Positions 51,201 to 63,069 of a stretch of DNA of 64,000 nucleotides are shown piece after piece. Origin of the DNA: Neckera pumila (taxonomy: Eukaryota; Streptophyta; Bryopsida; Hypnales; Neckeraceae). Location: the NCBI GenBank assembly GCA_963969595.1, contig OZ018416.1:18492065-18556064 (forward strand), written 5' to 3'. The notes below the pieces were generated by a model. It was not told where the DNA came from. It made no database searches and worked only from the letters and a program-made list of their open reading frames with translations. The position numbers were made by a program, and so were the translations under genes. Numbering within the stretch: position 1 is the stretch's first letter; every line of letters begins with the position of its first letter.

Positions 51201-52754
51201 AATGAAAAGCATGGCCAACGAAAGAATGAAAGCAACCTAAAGGAAATTTAAGGGATTTTTTTTTTAATAATTTCCCTTGCTGAAATACGCACCATGACGT
51301 AGTAGTCCCCCTGGCGACCTTTATAATGAACACGAGGCACACCATGACTGCCGCCTAAAGTGCTGCAAAAGAACATTTAATAATCATCGTGAGCATTCTC
51401 TGCGAAACCAAAAACAGAAACAGCAATGGGCGAGAGAAAAAACAAATAGAAATTAGACCTATTACTGACACTGAAAACGCTCAACGAAACAAATAATCCA
51501 GAACACAAGCTTATCGACATGAGAGACGTACTTGTAAACCTGCCACTCGTAAGGAGGCCCATAATTGCATCCTTTGCTGCTCCGATGCTCAAACTTCAAT
51601 GCGACCTATAATCACAAAGATCCATCAAATTATTAGGCTTAAAGAGAAAGCGCAACACGGTAGAGGAAATTAAACAAAAAACGAAACACGTGAAATGTAC
51701 AAATTGGAATAATGAAATTAAAAGCCTAACGTACCTCAATAGCCTGAGGACCAGTTCGCTCTGATCCACCACTCAAACGGCGACCAACATAAACTTGTCC
51801 AAATCCACCCTTGCCGAGTTTCCTCTCAATCTTGTAGACTGGAGATCCACCAACTTGGACCTGCAAGAATGGCAAATTAGAAACCAAAAATGGCAATCAC
51901 GCACGCAATCAAGTCTCTAAGCACGCGAGACAGCTGCAAAACTCAAATGAGGGATGCATGGCAAGCATACTCATGCAGAAACCCTCCAAATGCAGACGGC
52001 CGACATGCAAAAGCATCATACCCGATACGCACTAATGTGGAATCGAGCCTTAACATCAAGCATTTCAGGAATGGCGACCAAAAAGAAAGCCATCAATTAC
52101 CCTCTCCGGCAGAGGTGCCGCGCTTCCATCGTCATCTCCCACTCCTGGGAGCTTCTCCGCACTCCGTCCCGCGCTTTCCTCTTCCATCTCCCTAATTTCT
52201 TCCCCGCCTTCCTCTTGCGCCTGGTCTTCCCCTAGATCTAAATCCTCCTCAACGTTATCCTCCGATGTGCACAGATCTTGCAACGGTTCCGGGTCGGAAG
52301 AATGAGATCTAGAAGGCCCTTGATTGCCCCGAACCACCGCAGCGGCTTTCGCTTTCGGCGCAGCAGGAGCGGCGAGAGCCGCAGCCTTCGGCTGCTGCAC
52401 AATAGTTTTCGCGTTCCTGGTCGCCTTTCGTCCCGTTCCCGCACCAGTCCCCTTTCCCCGGCCGGCAACCCTAGTTGTCACAACCGCTGCCTCCTTCGCG
52501 ACCGCAGCCCTTGTCCTTACACCCCGATTTCCCACGGGCGCCGCCGCAGCAGCAGCCACTTCCTCTGCCGCCGCACCAGCACTAGCAGCACCAGCACCAG
52601 CAGCGGCCGTCACACGTCGTCGCGGAGTCGCTCTTCTCGTCGCCGGCACCGTTGTCGGCTTCGTATCAGCGCATGCAGCAGGATGCGCAGCAGCTACTGC
52701 CGGCACCAGAGGTGGAGAGCGGGGTTGGCGCGCTCCACTACGCAGCTCTGGCAT
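48256..52754 (-). CDS. MLK (PPK): MUT9-like / photoregulatory protein kinase (casein kinase 1-like), 16 exons
   Basis: Exons read from the minus strand: 52754-52101, 51860-51735, 51605-51532, 51362-51293, 51148-51093, 50985-50914, 50785-50691, 50511-50445, 50325-50196, 50073-49855, 49735-49605, 49384-49210, 49085-48995, 48861-48704, 48605-48417, 48315-48256. Every intron is GT-AG and phases agree, giving 788 aa. Residues 1-218 are an Ala/Arg/Pro-rich low-complexity region ending in an acidic stretch. The CK1-type kinase domain follows: glycine loop GKGGFG 234-239, VALK lysine 264, HGDVKPEN with Asp356, DLG Asp379. A basic nuclear-type signal (QKRGR...QPKKKIRL) lies at about 524-545, then the conserved MLK C-terminal region ending YGRTVS. 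The MPELRSG start is the family's usual N-terminus and has A at -3. Known family members are nuclear Ser/Thr kinases that phosphorylate histones (H3T3, H2A) and light-signalling proteins such as PIF3 and CRY2. The protein is longer than the roughly 700 aa Arabidopsis members because of the N-terminal region. Confidence 0.97.
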
Positions 52755-53350
52755 CCTTCACCCATGCACTCCACCAACCTCTGATTTCCCTCCTTCCTCC
52801 CGATCATATCTTTCCTCACTCTTTCCACCTCCACAAACAACAACCCCGTCGCCCTCACCAAACCCTCGCTTCGCCAGATCTATCTCTCTCTCCCTCTCTT
52901 ATCTCCCCCCGCCAACAACACCAACAACAAAGAGCTTCGCTAACATCACCCTCACATAACTTCCACAATACCGCTCGCCTCCGCTCCAACTCAAGCTTAC
53001 CCCCGAAGCTTAACGTCTGGGAGCTTGTTCGTGCGATAGTGCAAGGGGGTTGCCAAAGAAAAGACTGCTGCTTAGGAACGGCAGGGAAGAGAGAGAGGGG
53101 GCAGGCAGGCAGGCTCAGTTTGCTGCTGCTCCTGCGGCCTACCCTCATCACCACCACCACAACACACACAACCCCCCGCCGTGGCCCAACAGCCACCCGG
53201 GCTACGTTCCCGGAGCTCCCCGCCTCCAGGGAACTCCCGGGATCCCGATCTGAACGCCGTTGAGAACCGGCGGGTATCGGGGTGGGGGTGGGATGGCGAC
53301 GGTGGCTTCTGCCAGAACCCGGGCGGGGGGCCGCGCGGTTCTACACTCCG
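52755..53350 (-). promoter_or_regulatory. GC-rich 5' UTR/promoter region of the MLK gene
   Basis: This block is far more GC-rich than the rest of the window, like MLK exon 1. On the minus strand it carries a GA-rich tract (about 52878-52910), a common feature of plant core promoters and 5' UTRs. An upstream ATG at 52765 lies 11 nt before the MLK start and is out of frame with it, so it could reduce translation if transcribed. Open frames exist on both strands because of base composition. The transcription start cannot be placed from sequence. Confidence 0.5.
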
Positions 53351-53444
53351 TTTTGCCACTGGATGTGTGCATGCATTCATGGCTTGGAGTAAAGCCAACT
53401 TGAGGCTATCTTATTGGAGTCATGGCATGGCTTCGGTGGATTGA
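53050..53444. other. GC-rich Pro/His-rich open frames, possible gene fragment
   Basis: On the plus strand a frame from 53050 to 53253 contains a His run followed by PPPWPNSHPGYVPGAP and a stop. On the minus strand an overlapping frame contains RGPPPGFWQKPP. Both look like low-complexity coding sequence, but they overlap and could be a by-product of GC-rich DNA in a promoter. I do not recognise a family. It may be a divergently transcribed exon, a captured gene fragment, or simply MLK 5' sequence. Confidence 0.2.
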
Positions 53445-53449
53445 TATTC

Positions 53450-55660
53450 CCTACTCCTGTTTGATTCCTGGTTTCGTCATTTCGGAGTGGCTGGGGCTTC
53501 CTATTAATAAGGGCAAGGGTGAAGTTCTTGTGCAATTGGGTTGAAATAGGGTGACCCCTTCCTTAGTTTCCTATTTTCCTTATTTTCCTTATTTTCCTTA
53601 TTTCGTTACTTCCCCCAAAGGTACCCAAAGCAGCACCTAAAGGTGTTTCACCCAATTGACCCAAAGGCATCCATTCTGGATTCATTCATTCATCCGCGAA
53701 GTGATTGTGTTGTGATGCAAGGGCCCAATTGCGGCCTTGAATTGGGCAGCTTGCTTTGGAATGTGCACCACATGTGGCAAGCATGTAGTGGGATTAACTG
53801 CACTTAAGTTAGTACTTCCCATCAGATGGTAGTAGTATATGTTTTCCTTGGGCTGGGCTTGGCTTTCTATTGATTTCTCTATCAATGGGAAAGGATTAGA
53901 ACTGTATGATCAAATGGGGACATGTGGGGTCCCACCACTCTAAAACTTACCTACCTGGTGTCAAAATGATTTATTTTGGCATTTGGGTAATTTGAAAGCT
54001 TTAATCAAGTTAATTAACTTTCTGTGCATAGTTCTTCCTAATTTTTCAACAACCCTCATCACAGTAATGTTATTGTTGTTTTCTATTCAAGTGTAAATGT
54101 GTTCCTTATTCTAAAAAAAATTCATGAAATATTTTTTAATATTCAAAATTGGCAACAATGAAATTTTCTCAAATTTTCAGAAATAGTTGTATAATTTTTT
54201 ATATTTGGATATGTTCTTTTTTTTCCCTAATTATTTACAAAACTAACCTACACGTAAAGTATAGATGATTGGATCTAGGGAAGATTCAAAACCACTTCAA
54301 AGGAGCCCAATGTTTGGGAAGAACCACTAGTTTGTTAGCCAGTAGAATTGGTAAAAAAATTGATTGCAATTAGAAAAGCATTGGAAAAAAACTAGTGAAG
54401 ACAATGATGATTTTTTCTATTTAAAATTTAAAAAATAGAGAGAAAATGAATTCAGTACTTGGAAAAACAATTATATATGGAAAAGATAGGGAAATAGTTG
54501 GTAAAACACATAAACTATCCCAAATGTTGAAGGAGGCATTTGGTGCATTATTTTTATTACAATAATGAGTTTTATAATTTTTGTTCATCCAAATACAGTT
54601 TCTGTTGTAATTAATTTATTATATATTCATGTTTCATTGTCTAAAATGCTTCAAGGAAAATCTTGATATTGCTAATAACAATAAGAAAGGCATTTCAATG
54701 ATGATGACAAAGTAGATTGGAGAAAAACAAGGTTGAACGTTTGTTTTCCTTTAATAGACTTTTTGGAAGCAACATGAAACTAGAATATAAGTGTTGTTGT
54801 ATTCAATCAAACTTAAAAATCTAAATGAAATTTAGGAAGTCTCAAGCTTCTATGTTGAGTGCAAAAATATAGATTCATCCTTACTTTATATTGAAGCAAA
54901 TATAAGTGCAAGCCTATATGCTAAATTCAAACTAATCATTTTTTAGACCAGCAAATTGGATGTGAAGATATAGACTACTATCTTTCTAAAGAAGTAAACA
55001 TATGAATGAAAAGCTTACCAATTTTCATCATTGAAAGTTCTTACACATATATTTTGTTATTTAAAGAAGTGCAAACTTCTACTATGGTTCTAAAAACACC
55101 TCATGCTACTTCAATTTATGATAGGTTTGTTTTCAGCTTAATTTCTTCACCTAACTTGTTTGGATAGGTTAGTTTTCCAAACTTTAGAGTAAGATAACCT
55201 ATTTTGAGGACCTAAACCATATTACTCCATGTTTGTATGCATATATGGCTTTCTTGTCTTCTATCTACTTGTAGCTTAAGTTAATCATATCAACACTTCC
55301 ACACTTTGATATAGTATTAGATGTGGCTTTATACTTTGATACTTGTTGTTACACAACCAATGAAGGCATTTGAATATAATTAAAAGTCTTGTAGCATCTA
55401 ATAACCTTCAAAGTAAGTCAGCTGAGTTCATTTATTTCACCATGTTGCTTCATTAAACACATGCACAATATTATTTTTGCAATGCCATTTGCAACCTCAA
55501 TTATAGTAAAACTTCTACATTTTGATACAATAACAACTAAATGTCATCTCGTACTTTTAATATTTGCATTACTCTCTCAAATTTGACTCTTGGGCATAAT
55601 TAGTAACCTTGTAAGCACCTTATAAACTTCAAGGTAATTAAATCAATTTGATTGATTTGA
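53450..55660. other. Unassigned AT-rich DNA left of the dimeric repeat
   Basis: No gene or clear element seen. The phrase TATTTTCCT is tandemly repeated around 53570-53600. Confidence 0.4.
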
Positions 55661-55989
55661 CACTAATTGTTGCTTCTTTGTCTTACATTTAGATCATTTG
55701 ACTTTGACTCTAACTGTTCAATTAAAGAAAACATAGTCATTAGAAGAGAGTTGGAGGCAAGGAAGGTTGCAAAATATATGAGTTCCTGAACTGTGGAAAC
55801 TCACCACATTAGCAATTTGACGTGGTCGAGAGAGTGCCATGTTTGATATTTTGAAAAAAAACAAAAAACAAAAACAAAAACAAAAAACACTTTTTAATAA
55901 TATTTTTTCTTTTGAAAAAATAAATTTAGACAATGTTATTGTAGGTTTTGAACGAAGGAACAAGCCTGAAATTGGCCTCCCTTGCCCTC

Positions 55990-56640
55990 AAATCTCCTCT
56001 AATGATACTTATAGATGTTGTCTTATATATACTTGTTTCACATTCATAGCATTCTACTTTGACTCCGACTGTTAAATTAAAGGAAACATAGCATACTTGC
56101 AGATCTTGTCTTGTATTTGTTTCACATTGAAAACATTCGACTTTGACAAGGACCTTGACTACATTTGTTAGATTAAAGGAAACATAACACACTTGGAGAT
56201 GTTGTCTTGTACTTGTGTCACATTCAAATCATTTGATCTTGACTTTGACCGTTAGATTAAAGGAAACATAGCATGTTTGTAAATGTTGTCTTGAATGTAC
56301 TTGTCTCACATTGAGATCATTTGACCTTGACAGGGACCTTGACTTTAACTATTAGATTGAGGGAAATATAGCACATTTGGAAATGTTGTCTTGTACTTGT
56401 CTCACATTCAGATCATTTGACCTTGACTCTGACTGTTAGATTAGAAGAAACCTAATTTGCTTGCAAATGTTGTCTTGAACATACTTGTCTCACAATGAGA
56501 TCATTCGACATTGACAAGGACCTTGACTCTAACTATTAGATTAAGGAAATATCGTACACTTGGAGATGTTGTCTTGTACTTGCTTCACATTCAAATCATT
56601 CGACCTTGATTCTAACTATTAGATTAAAGGATTGATGTTG
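55990..56640. repeat. Dimeric tandem repeat, seven units
   Basis: Units contain TTGTCTCACATTCAGATCAT and GACTGTTAGATTAAAGGAAA. The TCACA anchors at 56038, 56122, 56218, 56306, 56402, 56490 and 56585 give alternating spacings of about 84-88 and 95-96 bp, so the true period is a dimer of about 184 bp. An isolated unit lies at about 55670-55740. Confidence 0.85.
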
Positions 56641-58150
56641 TCTTTAATAATTTTCAAGAAGACAAATATGCCCTGTATACTTCCCACAATTAAAATAAAA
56701 TAAAATAAAAATAAAAATAAAAATATTTTTAAAATTTATAAAAACTTTGAAATGCAGTATCTATTCTACCATAAGTTGGAATGCCTTGAAACAAAATTTG
56801 CACACCCCTCCTTGCAGAGGGCTTTGTAACAGTACAAAGAACAAGACTGAGGGATACACAGTTTTGGAGATCTCACCGTAGTTTCAAACAAATCAAACAA
56901 AACGTAAATATTTTAGATTTGTACTCAGTTTTATTAGTCTCTGTAAGTCAAACCTAAAGAATATTGAAATATACAAATCTTTTGAAAAATAAACACAACG
57001 TAATAATCAATCTATTTTGAAATGCCAATTGAAATTGTGTATTTAATTGTTTACGTTGTGTGATATTATTATTGACTCTAGAACAAATGAGAAAAAAAAT
57101 GACATCAACAAATGCATTAATTTATGCATAAACTAATTAAAAAATTATAGAATTATGAAATATAACACTCTACATTACAACAAATTGCTTAGCTAGCTTT
57201 TTTAAGTACATCTTAATAGAATTACAAAGTAAAATAATCAGTTGATTGTAAGGTATGTATATTTGAATTTTTAGAAAGTTTTTTTTACATTTATTCAAAT
57301 GCTTCTAAAATGTATAGTTCACTTTTCAAAAAAGTTAAAATAAAATTGTTGTGTTTTTTAATTAGTGCAAAGTGCTCATATTTATTTGAAAATCAATAGG
57401 GATCTTTTATATGAAAATTCATTCTGAAAGAAAAAGTTGCTTTAATTGTACTCCAACTAACAAGCATTGAAATATGAAAGTGTAGATTGATTATTATTTT
57501 GTATGCACTAATCCAACATATATGAAACTGAATTTACATTTAAGGCAATCCTTGTATTCATCCACTTTAAAAAAAACTCAATCCTAGAATCAAACTTACA
57601 TGACCATAATTGTTAAAAGCCCAAAGTAAACTTTTTAGTTATTTTGTCATTAAGGTCCTTCCAAGGCTAAATGTCAAGTCTATTCATGTTGCAAAGATTT
57701 ATCAAGCATAATATCAAAAATTTGGAGGGCATAGGCTAGTAACTTATTTAATTGTCAAAAGATTGTAGGAAACTCTATATACAGGGAACTCTATATACAA
57801 GTTTGCAAGTGACTTCTAGAATATAGATTATGTAGTAAATTGTGGCAAGAGATATTTGATAATCAACAACCAACATCTTTCTTTTAAATGTCTCTTTTAC
57901 ACCTAATTTTTATCAAGTTCTAAAAGCCAATTCTTCCCTCATGCACTTAAAGAATAAATTCCGAAAGGAAATGCACACTTTAGGTATATAATGACAAAAT
58001 TGGAATTAAAGTGGTAATAGGCAAGTTTACCTTGGATATTGTCCACTAAGAGGACAAACTTTTTTTATTAATGTTACAAATAGTTCATATAACTTCTACG
58101 TCAAATATATTTAACACACCATATTGCGACCACAATTGAGCTTCCTATAC
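56640..58150. other. Unassigned AT-rich DNA
   Basis: Only low-complexity A-rich runs (for example 56690-56730) noted. Confidence 0.4.
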
Positions 58151-58156
58151 ATTAAA

Positions 58157-59090
58157 AGGTTACCCCCTTAAGTCCCAAGGCCTTTTCTTCATCAAAAAAT
58201 ACTTATAATGACCATTTTTATTATGAAATGCAACTCTTAAATTTTTTTATTTTTCATCCTGTCCACCTAATTATAGCATCTTGCACTAGACTCATACAAG
58301 ATAGTATAGGAGAATGTCGTGGATAAATTTCAAAAATTGCAAGATATAAGCATTCAAAGTGAACAAAAACATATGCTTTTTACCTTATGTGAATAGATTA
58401 TAAGATTTTGATTCTTCATACCTTATAACTTTTCCACTATGCACATCGATTTTAAAATATTTTGTATTAAAAAATTGAGTTCGGATTCTACCAAAAAAAA
58501 TCCCCCCAAAAAATCTTCCTTTTCACACTCTAAGAAATTTTAAGTATCTTTTAAGTATTTTAGGTACAAGATAGAAGGAAAAATGAAATTTTTAGCAACT
58601 TTCACATGGAATTGAGACACTTAAACTCCAACAAATAAATTGTTCTAGCAACTAAACCAAACCCTATAAAACTTATTCTTTTGGTAATTTGTAAAAATTT
58701 AGTTTATAAATGAATCCTATAAGTCAATTTTTGAACAAGATGCTACAATTGCTCACCACACCAAATGCACTGGCCATAACTTTCACATCACTAATCCCAA
58801 TGGAATAAATCAAAGCTTTCTATGTAGACAAAATTATAATCTATGGAAAACAAATTTCAAAAAATTATATTTTGACTATTTTACATTTTATTTTGATTTT
58901 TTATATTTTATATTTTCCACTCAATGAACTACATTTTGGACTTTGAGTGGCATAACTCATTTGCTTCCAGGCGGAAATTGGATTAAAAATTACATATCCA
59001 TAAAGATAATGTGATTTTCTCTTCCGGAAAATATGTAATCTAAGTTTTGCTTCTTCTACAAACACCCAGACAACTAGTATAGAGGTTCAA
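58157..59090 (-). mobile_element. Diverged family A-like element
   Basis: Begins near TTACCCCCTTAAGTCCCAAGG and carries family A phrases in reverse order (AAATTGCAAGATAT, GTTCTAGCAA, AATCCTATAAGT, CATAACT). Its expected length of about 930 bp ends near 59090, where the terminus is degraded. Confidence 0.55.
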
Positions 59091-59299
59091 AATCTAGGAA
59101 ATAGTCAAATAGTCTAACATTTTGTGACTAGGGTCACTTGTTTTCAAGATTGGAATGAGATTTATTATAACAATTCACAAAACACCAGCGAAACATATAA
59201 TCACTCTTATACCCAGTTGTATAATTTGGTTGCCAGTCCTTTTAAATAATGCTATGGACACATGAAAATGCCGTCTCGATCTTGTCTAGTATTCTATGG

Positions 59300-61560
59300 G
59301 TGTTTAGTCAATTTGTCCATGAATGCTCAACAATTTGTCATGCATGATCTAGAACTTAGTGCAATATTTATATATGTCATATGTATATTATCAGGCATAC
59401 CTAGATTCCTTGATTACTGGTTATTTTCTTTTACTCAAGCAATTTGGCCAGTCACTGCTTATTTAGCCTAATCACTAATTTATCATGAGTAACAAATCAA
59501 TTCCAGTCTAGTTGGCAATTTGTCTCTAACTAAATGCAAGGGGAATGATTGCAATGCATTCTCGTTCGTTTCTTTTTTGCACAACCTCATCAATTTGTTA
59601 AGACCAGACTAACAGACATCTGAGATTCACTACTATCCACTTAGTTACTAAGTTCCTTAGCCAATAGATTGAGTTACTACTCTCCCAAGGTTCACAACAA
59701 TTTGTCTTAACTCACAGGTTTCTGTCAACCAATGACACTATCAAACACTTCAATATCAGTATCTCAAACATACATCTACATTCACATGGTCAGGCAAATT
59801 GTCAATGAGTCATCCAGTTATCACTGGTTCATGAACTCGAACCAACAACCCCAAAACAATCTGCCAGTCACTTACTAAGTTACATCCTACATTCACTCTC
59901 ACGATTTTGTGGATCAACAATATTAATATCTCAATTTGACAATTTGTTTACACTTACTCACTTGGACAAGTTAATTTACAAATAGCCTAAGACCACAATT
60001 TTCACACAATAAATACACACAATCAAGGTATTCACAGTAATTCTTGCTCCTCGTTCTTCCAGCAATTTGTCAATTTGCAGATAACCTGCAACTTGTTCTC
60101 CAAATCACAGATAAGTCTAAATGTTCATAAGCAACATGACTAGTTGTTTAAATCAATTATCATTGATAAAACTAATTGTTTTAATTCACGAAATCTCTTT
60201 GCCCAACAATTTGAACACTTCTGATGTCCTTCCTTTATCTCTCTGATTATTTACACAATTATACTCAGACAATTTATCTCTCTCAACATATTGGCAATTT
60301 GCATCATCAAGACGTGCAAATAATATTCTACAAATTGACTTCTTCAAATTATAAAGTTACATCATCTAATTGTCACTCTCAACATCAATTAAATCTGATT
60401 ATAATATTCAAGAATTTACTTACCCAGAATCTGGGTCTTGGTCCGCACAATTTGTCCAACAAGTTGAAGGAGTTGAGTCTTGCTGACTTTAACTGGCTTC
60501 TTCACAGCCTGATGATCTGACTACTTTAAGTCAATTTGTCCGGGCAGCTTCTTCCACAACAACCGCCCGATCGACCAGCACATCCATTTGCTGATGCTTC
60601 AGCAGTCTCGGGATGACAATCTCTCACAGACAATTTGTTATTCTCACACACACACACTCAAAGTTGGAGTCGAGCAACCTGTCCACAGTTGCATACGATT
60701 CTTGATTGACAAATTGTCTCGCAGAGCTCATCTCGAGCACATATCCAAACATACATACAGTTCATTACACAAGGACTAATAGACTCAATTCAACAACTAC
60801 AAATTGCAATCAAATACACTCATAGACAATTTGTTTAACACTTCTTCCACTCACAACTTGCAGATCGTATTTTGATCACACACAGATCAACATTGACAAT
60901 TTGTAACACACAGGATTACTAAACAACCACTCCCTGGTTCATACCAAATTCTAACACTTTGATTTATTCAGTCCAGTCAATTTGCTGGACACATATTCAA
61001 CTTGTCAGTAAGAATCAACACAGTAACTCAACTGAATTAATAACAACGCTAAGTGTTCAATCACCACAACCAAGGCTCTCAGTCAATTTGCAAACAATCG
61101 TTTTTAACACACACACAAGTTATAAAGTCCAATCGCTAGATACTTAGTCAATTTGCTTCTTCCCAAACAATTCAGAGGATCCAAGCTCTGGATCTTGATT
61201 GTAAAAATGCACACACTCAAACTAATCCAATCACTGGAATTACAAACACACGCACAAGAAACATATACAAAAATTACAATGACAATTTGTATATATTCAA
61301 AGCTTAGAAAATAGTTCAATATTATGCACGACAACTTGACATGCTAGAACTTGAAGCGGGGAAGGAAAAAAAAATGAAAGTTTGAGAGACTATAAGCCTT
61401 GGGTCCCAAGCAACAGGAACCTAAGCGGTACCAAGACAATTTGCCCCTTTCACGATCTTGACCATTTGCTTCCTTTGCAATCCATTCACAACATCAAATT
61501 GCCTCCTATACTTCTTCAATGTGAACTTAACCTGTCAATTTGCCTCTATTTACACTACAA
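59300..61560. repeat. Array of spaced short motif CAATTTG (mostly GACAATTTGT / GTCAATTTGT)
   Basis: By eye I count about 27 occurrences in 2.25 kb, mostly in one orientation with a few as ACAAATTGTC. Spacing is irregular, roughly 60-120 bp. The sequence between motifs is not repeated. No convincing coding frame is present. Confidence 0.7.
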
Positions 61561-61759
61561 CTTCAAATTAACTAAAAATTGAAAATTTAGCAAGCTCACA
61601 AAATACTAAAAAAAAAATACTTCAAGAATCAAGGTCACCCGAGCTTATCCAAAATCCCAAGTGCCCCTCAGCCCCTTAGTGATCCCTAAAATGGCTAAAA
61701 TTAGCTAAGTTTCTATCCAAAAAATCCTTGCTCTACTAGTACATTTTTAAAAAGGGCTT

Positions 61760-62691
61760 TTAACCCCTAAAGGACCAAGGCCTTTTTTCTGCCAAAAAAC
61801 ACTCAAAACTGCCATTTCTGGAGCAAAGAGTAAAAAAATTTGAAAAACGTTTTTTTTCCACATCTAACCGTAGGATCTTACACCTAACTAGTACGAGAGT
61901 GTGTGGAAAAAAAATTCAGAATTTTTGACCGCACAAATTGCAAGATATCTGCATTTAAAGTGAAAAAAACAAGTTTTTCAGCACATTGTGGGACTAGATT
62001 TTTTGACTTTGAACATTTTTAACTTTATTTTTTTTGCACTATAGAGTTTTGAGCTTTTAGTGTTTATACTGGAGAATTGAGTTGAAAATCTATCCCAAAA
62101 AAAAAATTTCAAAAAAACTTAATTTTCATTATTATATAAATTGTTAAGTAGAAGTAGGTACGAGATAGAAAGAAAATCTAAAATACTTATATATTTTAGG
62201 TGAGATTAAAATGCACTAATCCCAATGGTGAGATTGTTCTAGCAAGTAAAGTAATCCATGCAAAAAAAAAATTTGAAAAATTTGAAAAATTGCATTCAGA
62301 AATGAATCCTACAAGTATTTTTTTCAAAAAGATGCTCTAACTGCCCAAAAAACAAGAATGTCCATAACTTTCTCATACAAAATCCAAATGAAATGAATCA
62401 AAGCTTTCTAGATAGACAAAAATATAATCTATAAGAAAAAAAATACTTTCAAAAAAAAAAAAAAAAAATTGCAAATTTTTTTTGCTACCCATTGTCCCCT
62501 GTTTTGAGCTTATTTGGTCATAACTTTTGATCACGAGCACCAATTGTGAAAAAAATTATATTTTCATGAAGCTAATCAGCTTTTCTACCTCCAAAAAAAG
62601 TTTCAAAAAATCAAAAGAAAATTTCAGCCTGTAGGTACTTGCTCAAAAACGCATTTGTCCTCCGAAGGGACAATGGTCCTTTAGGGGTTAA
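61760..62691 (-). mobile_element. Family A TTAA element, reverse orientation
   Basis: 932 bp. TTAACCCCTAAAGGACC on the left and GGTCCTTTAGGGGTTAA on the right. The interior matches the reverse complement of the 41781 copy. Confidence 0.88.
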
Positions 62692-62897
62692 TGGACACAT
62701 TTTAGTCAAAATTGCAACAAACAATACAATTTGATAGCCAATTTGCAACATCCTCCACATTGGAATTAGCATCTATTTGGTCAATTTTGTGTTGACAACT
62801 TGCAAATCTTTTTTTTCCTATTCTTTTCTTATATTACTCACTCTCAAGATAGCCAAAGTTGATGCTTGTTTGTCTTGAAGGTAGCATATTGCACTAA

Positions 62898-63066
62898 GGG
62901 CCTCTTCACACTATGGCCGTCCAAGTTGAGAGGCTGTCGTTTCCACCAATCATATTGCAGGGTCCATCGGTTCCACCAATCATATTGTAGGGTCCATCGG
63001 TTCCACCAATCATATTGCAAAGTCCCACGGCCTCTCGACTTGGACGGCCATAGTGTGAAGAGGCCC
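62898..63066. mobile_element. PIF/Harbinger-type MITE (169 bp) with internal 30-bp tandem repeats
   Basis: TIRs of about 37 bp begin GGGCCTCTTCACACTATGGC at both ends (inverted). The 3-bp duplication TAA flanks it (62895-62897 and 63067-63069), typical of PIF/Harbinger. Three 30-bp units (TTCCACCAATCATATTGCAG...) fill 62941-63030. Confidence 0.85.
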
Positions 63067-63069
63067 TAA

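Noticed and set aside
53050..53253. Possible N-terminal fragment of a terminal uridylyltransferase (URT1-like)
   Set aside because: Only a loose resemblance of Pro-rich low-complexity sequence; no catalytic domain is present.
52278..53263. Long plus-strand open frames opposite MLK exon 1
   Set aside because: They are shadows of the GC-rich MLK exon on the other strand, rich in Ala, Arg and Ser.
62941..63030. Three regular 30-bp repeats, CRISPR-like at a glance
   Set aside because: There are no spacers, the genome is eukaryotic, and the repeats lie inside a MITE.
62866..63069. Short frame with repeated FHQSYCRVHR
   Set aside because: It is the tandem repeat of the MITE translated.
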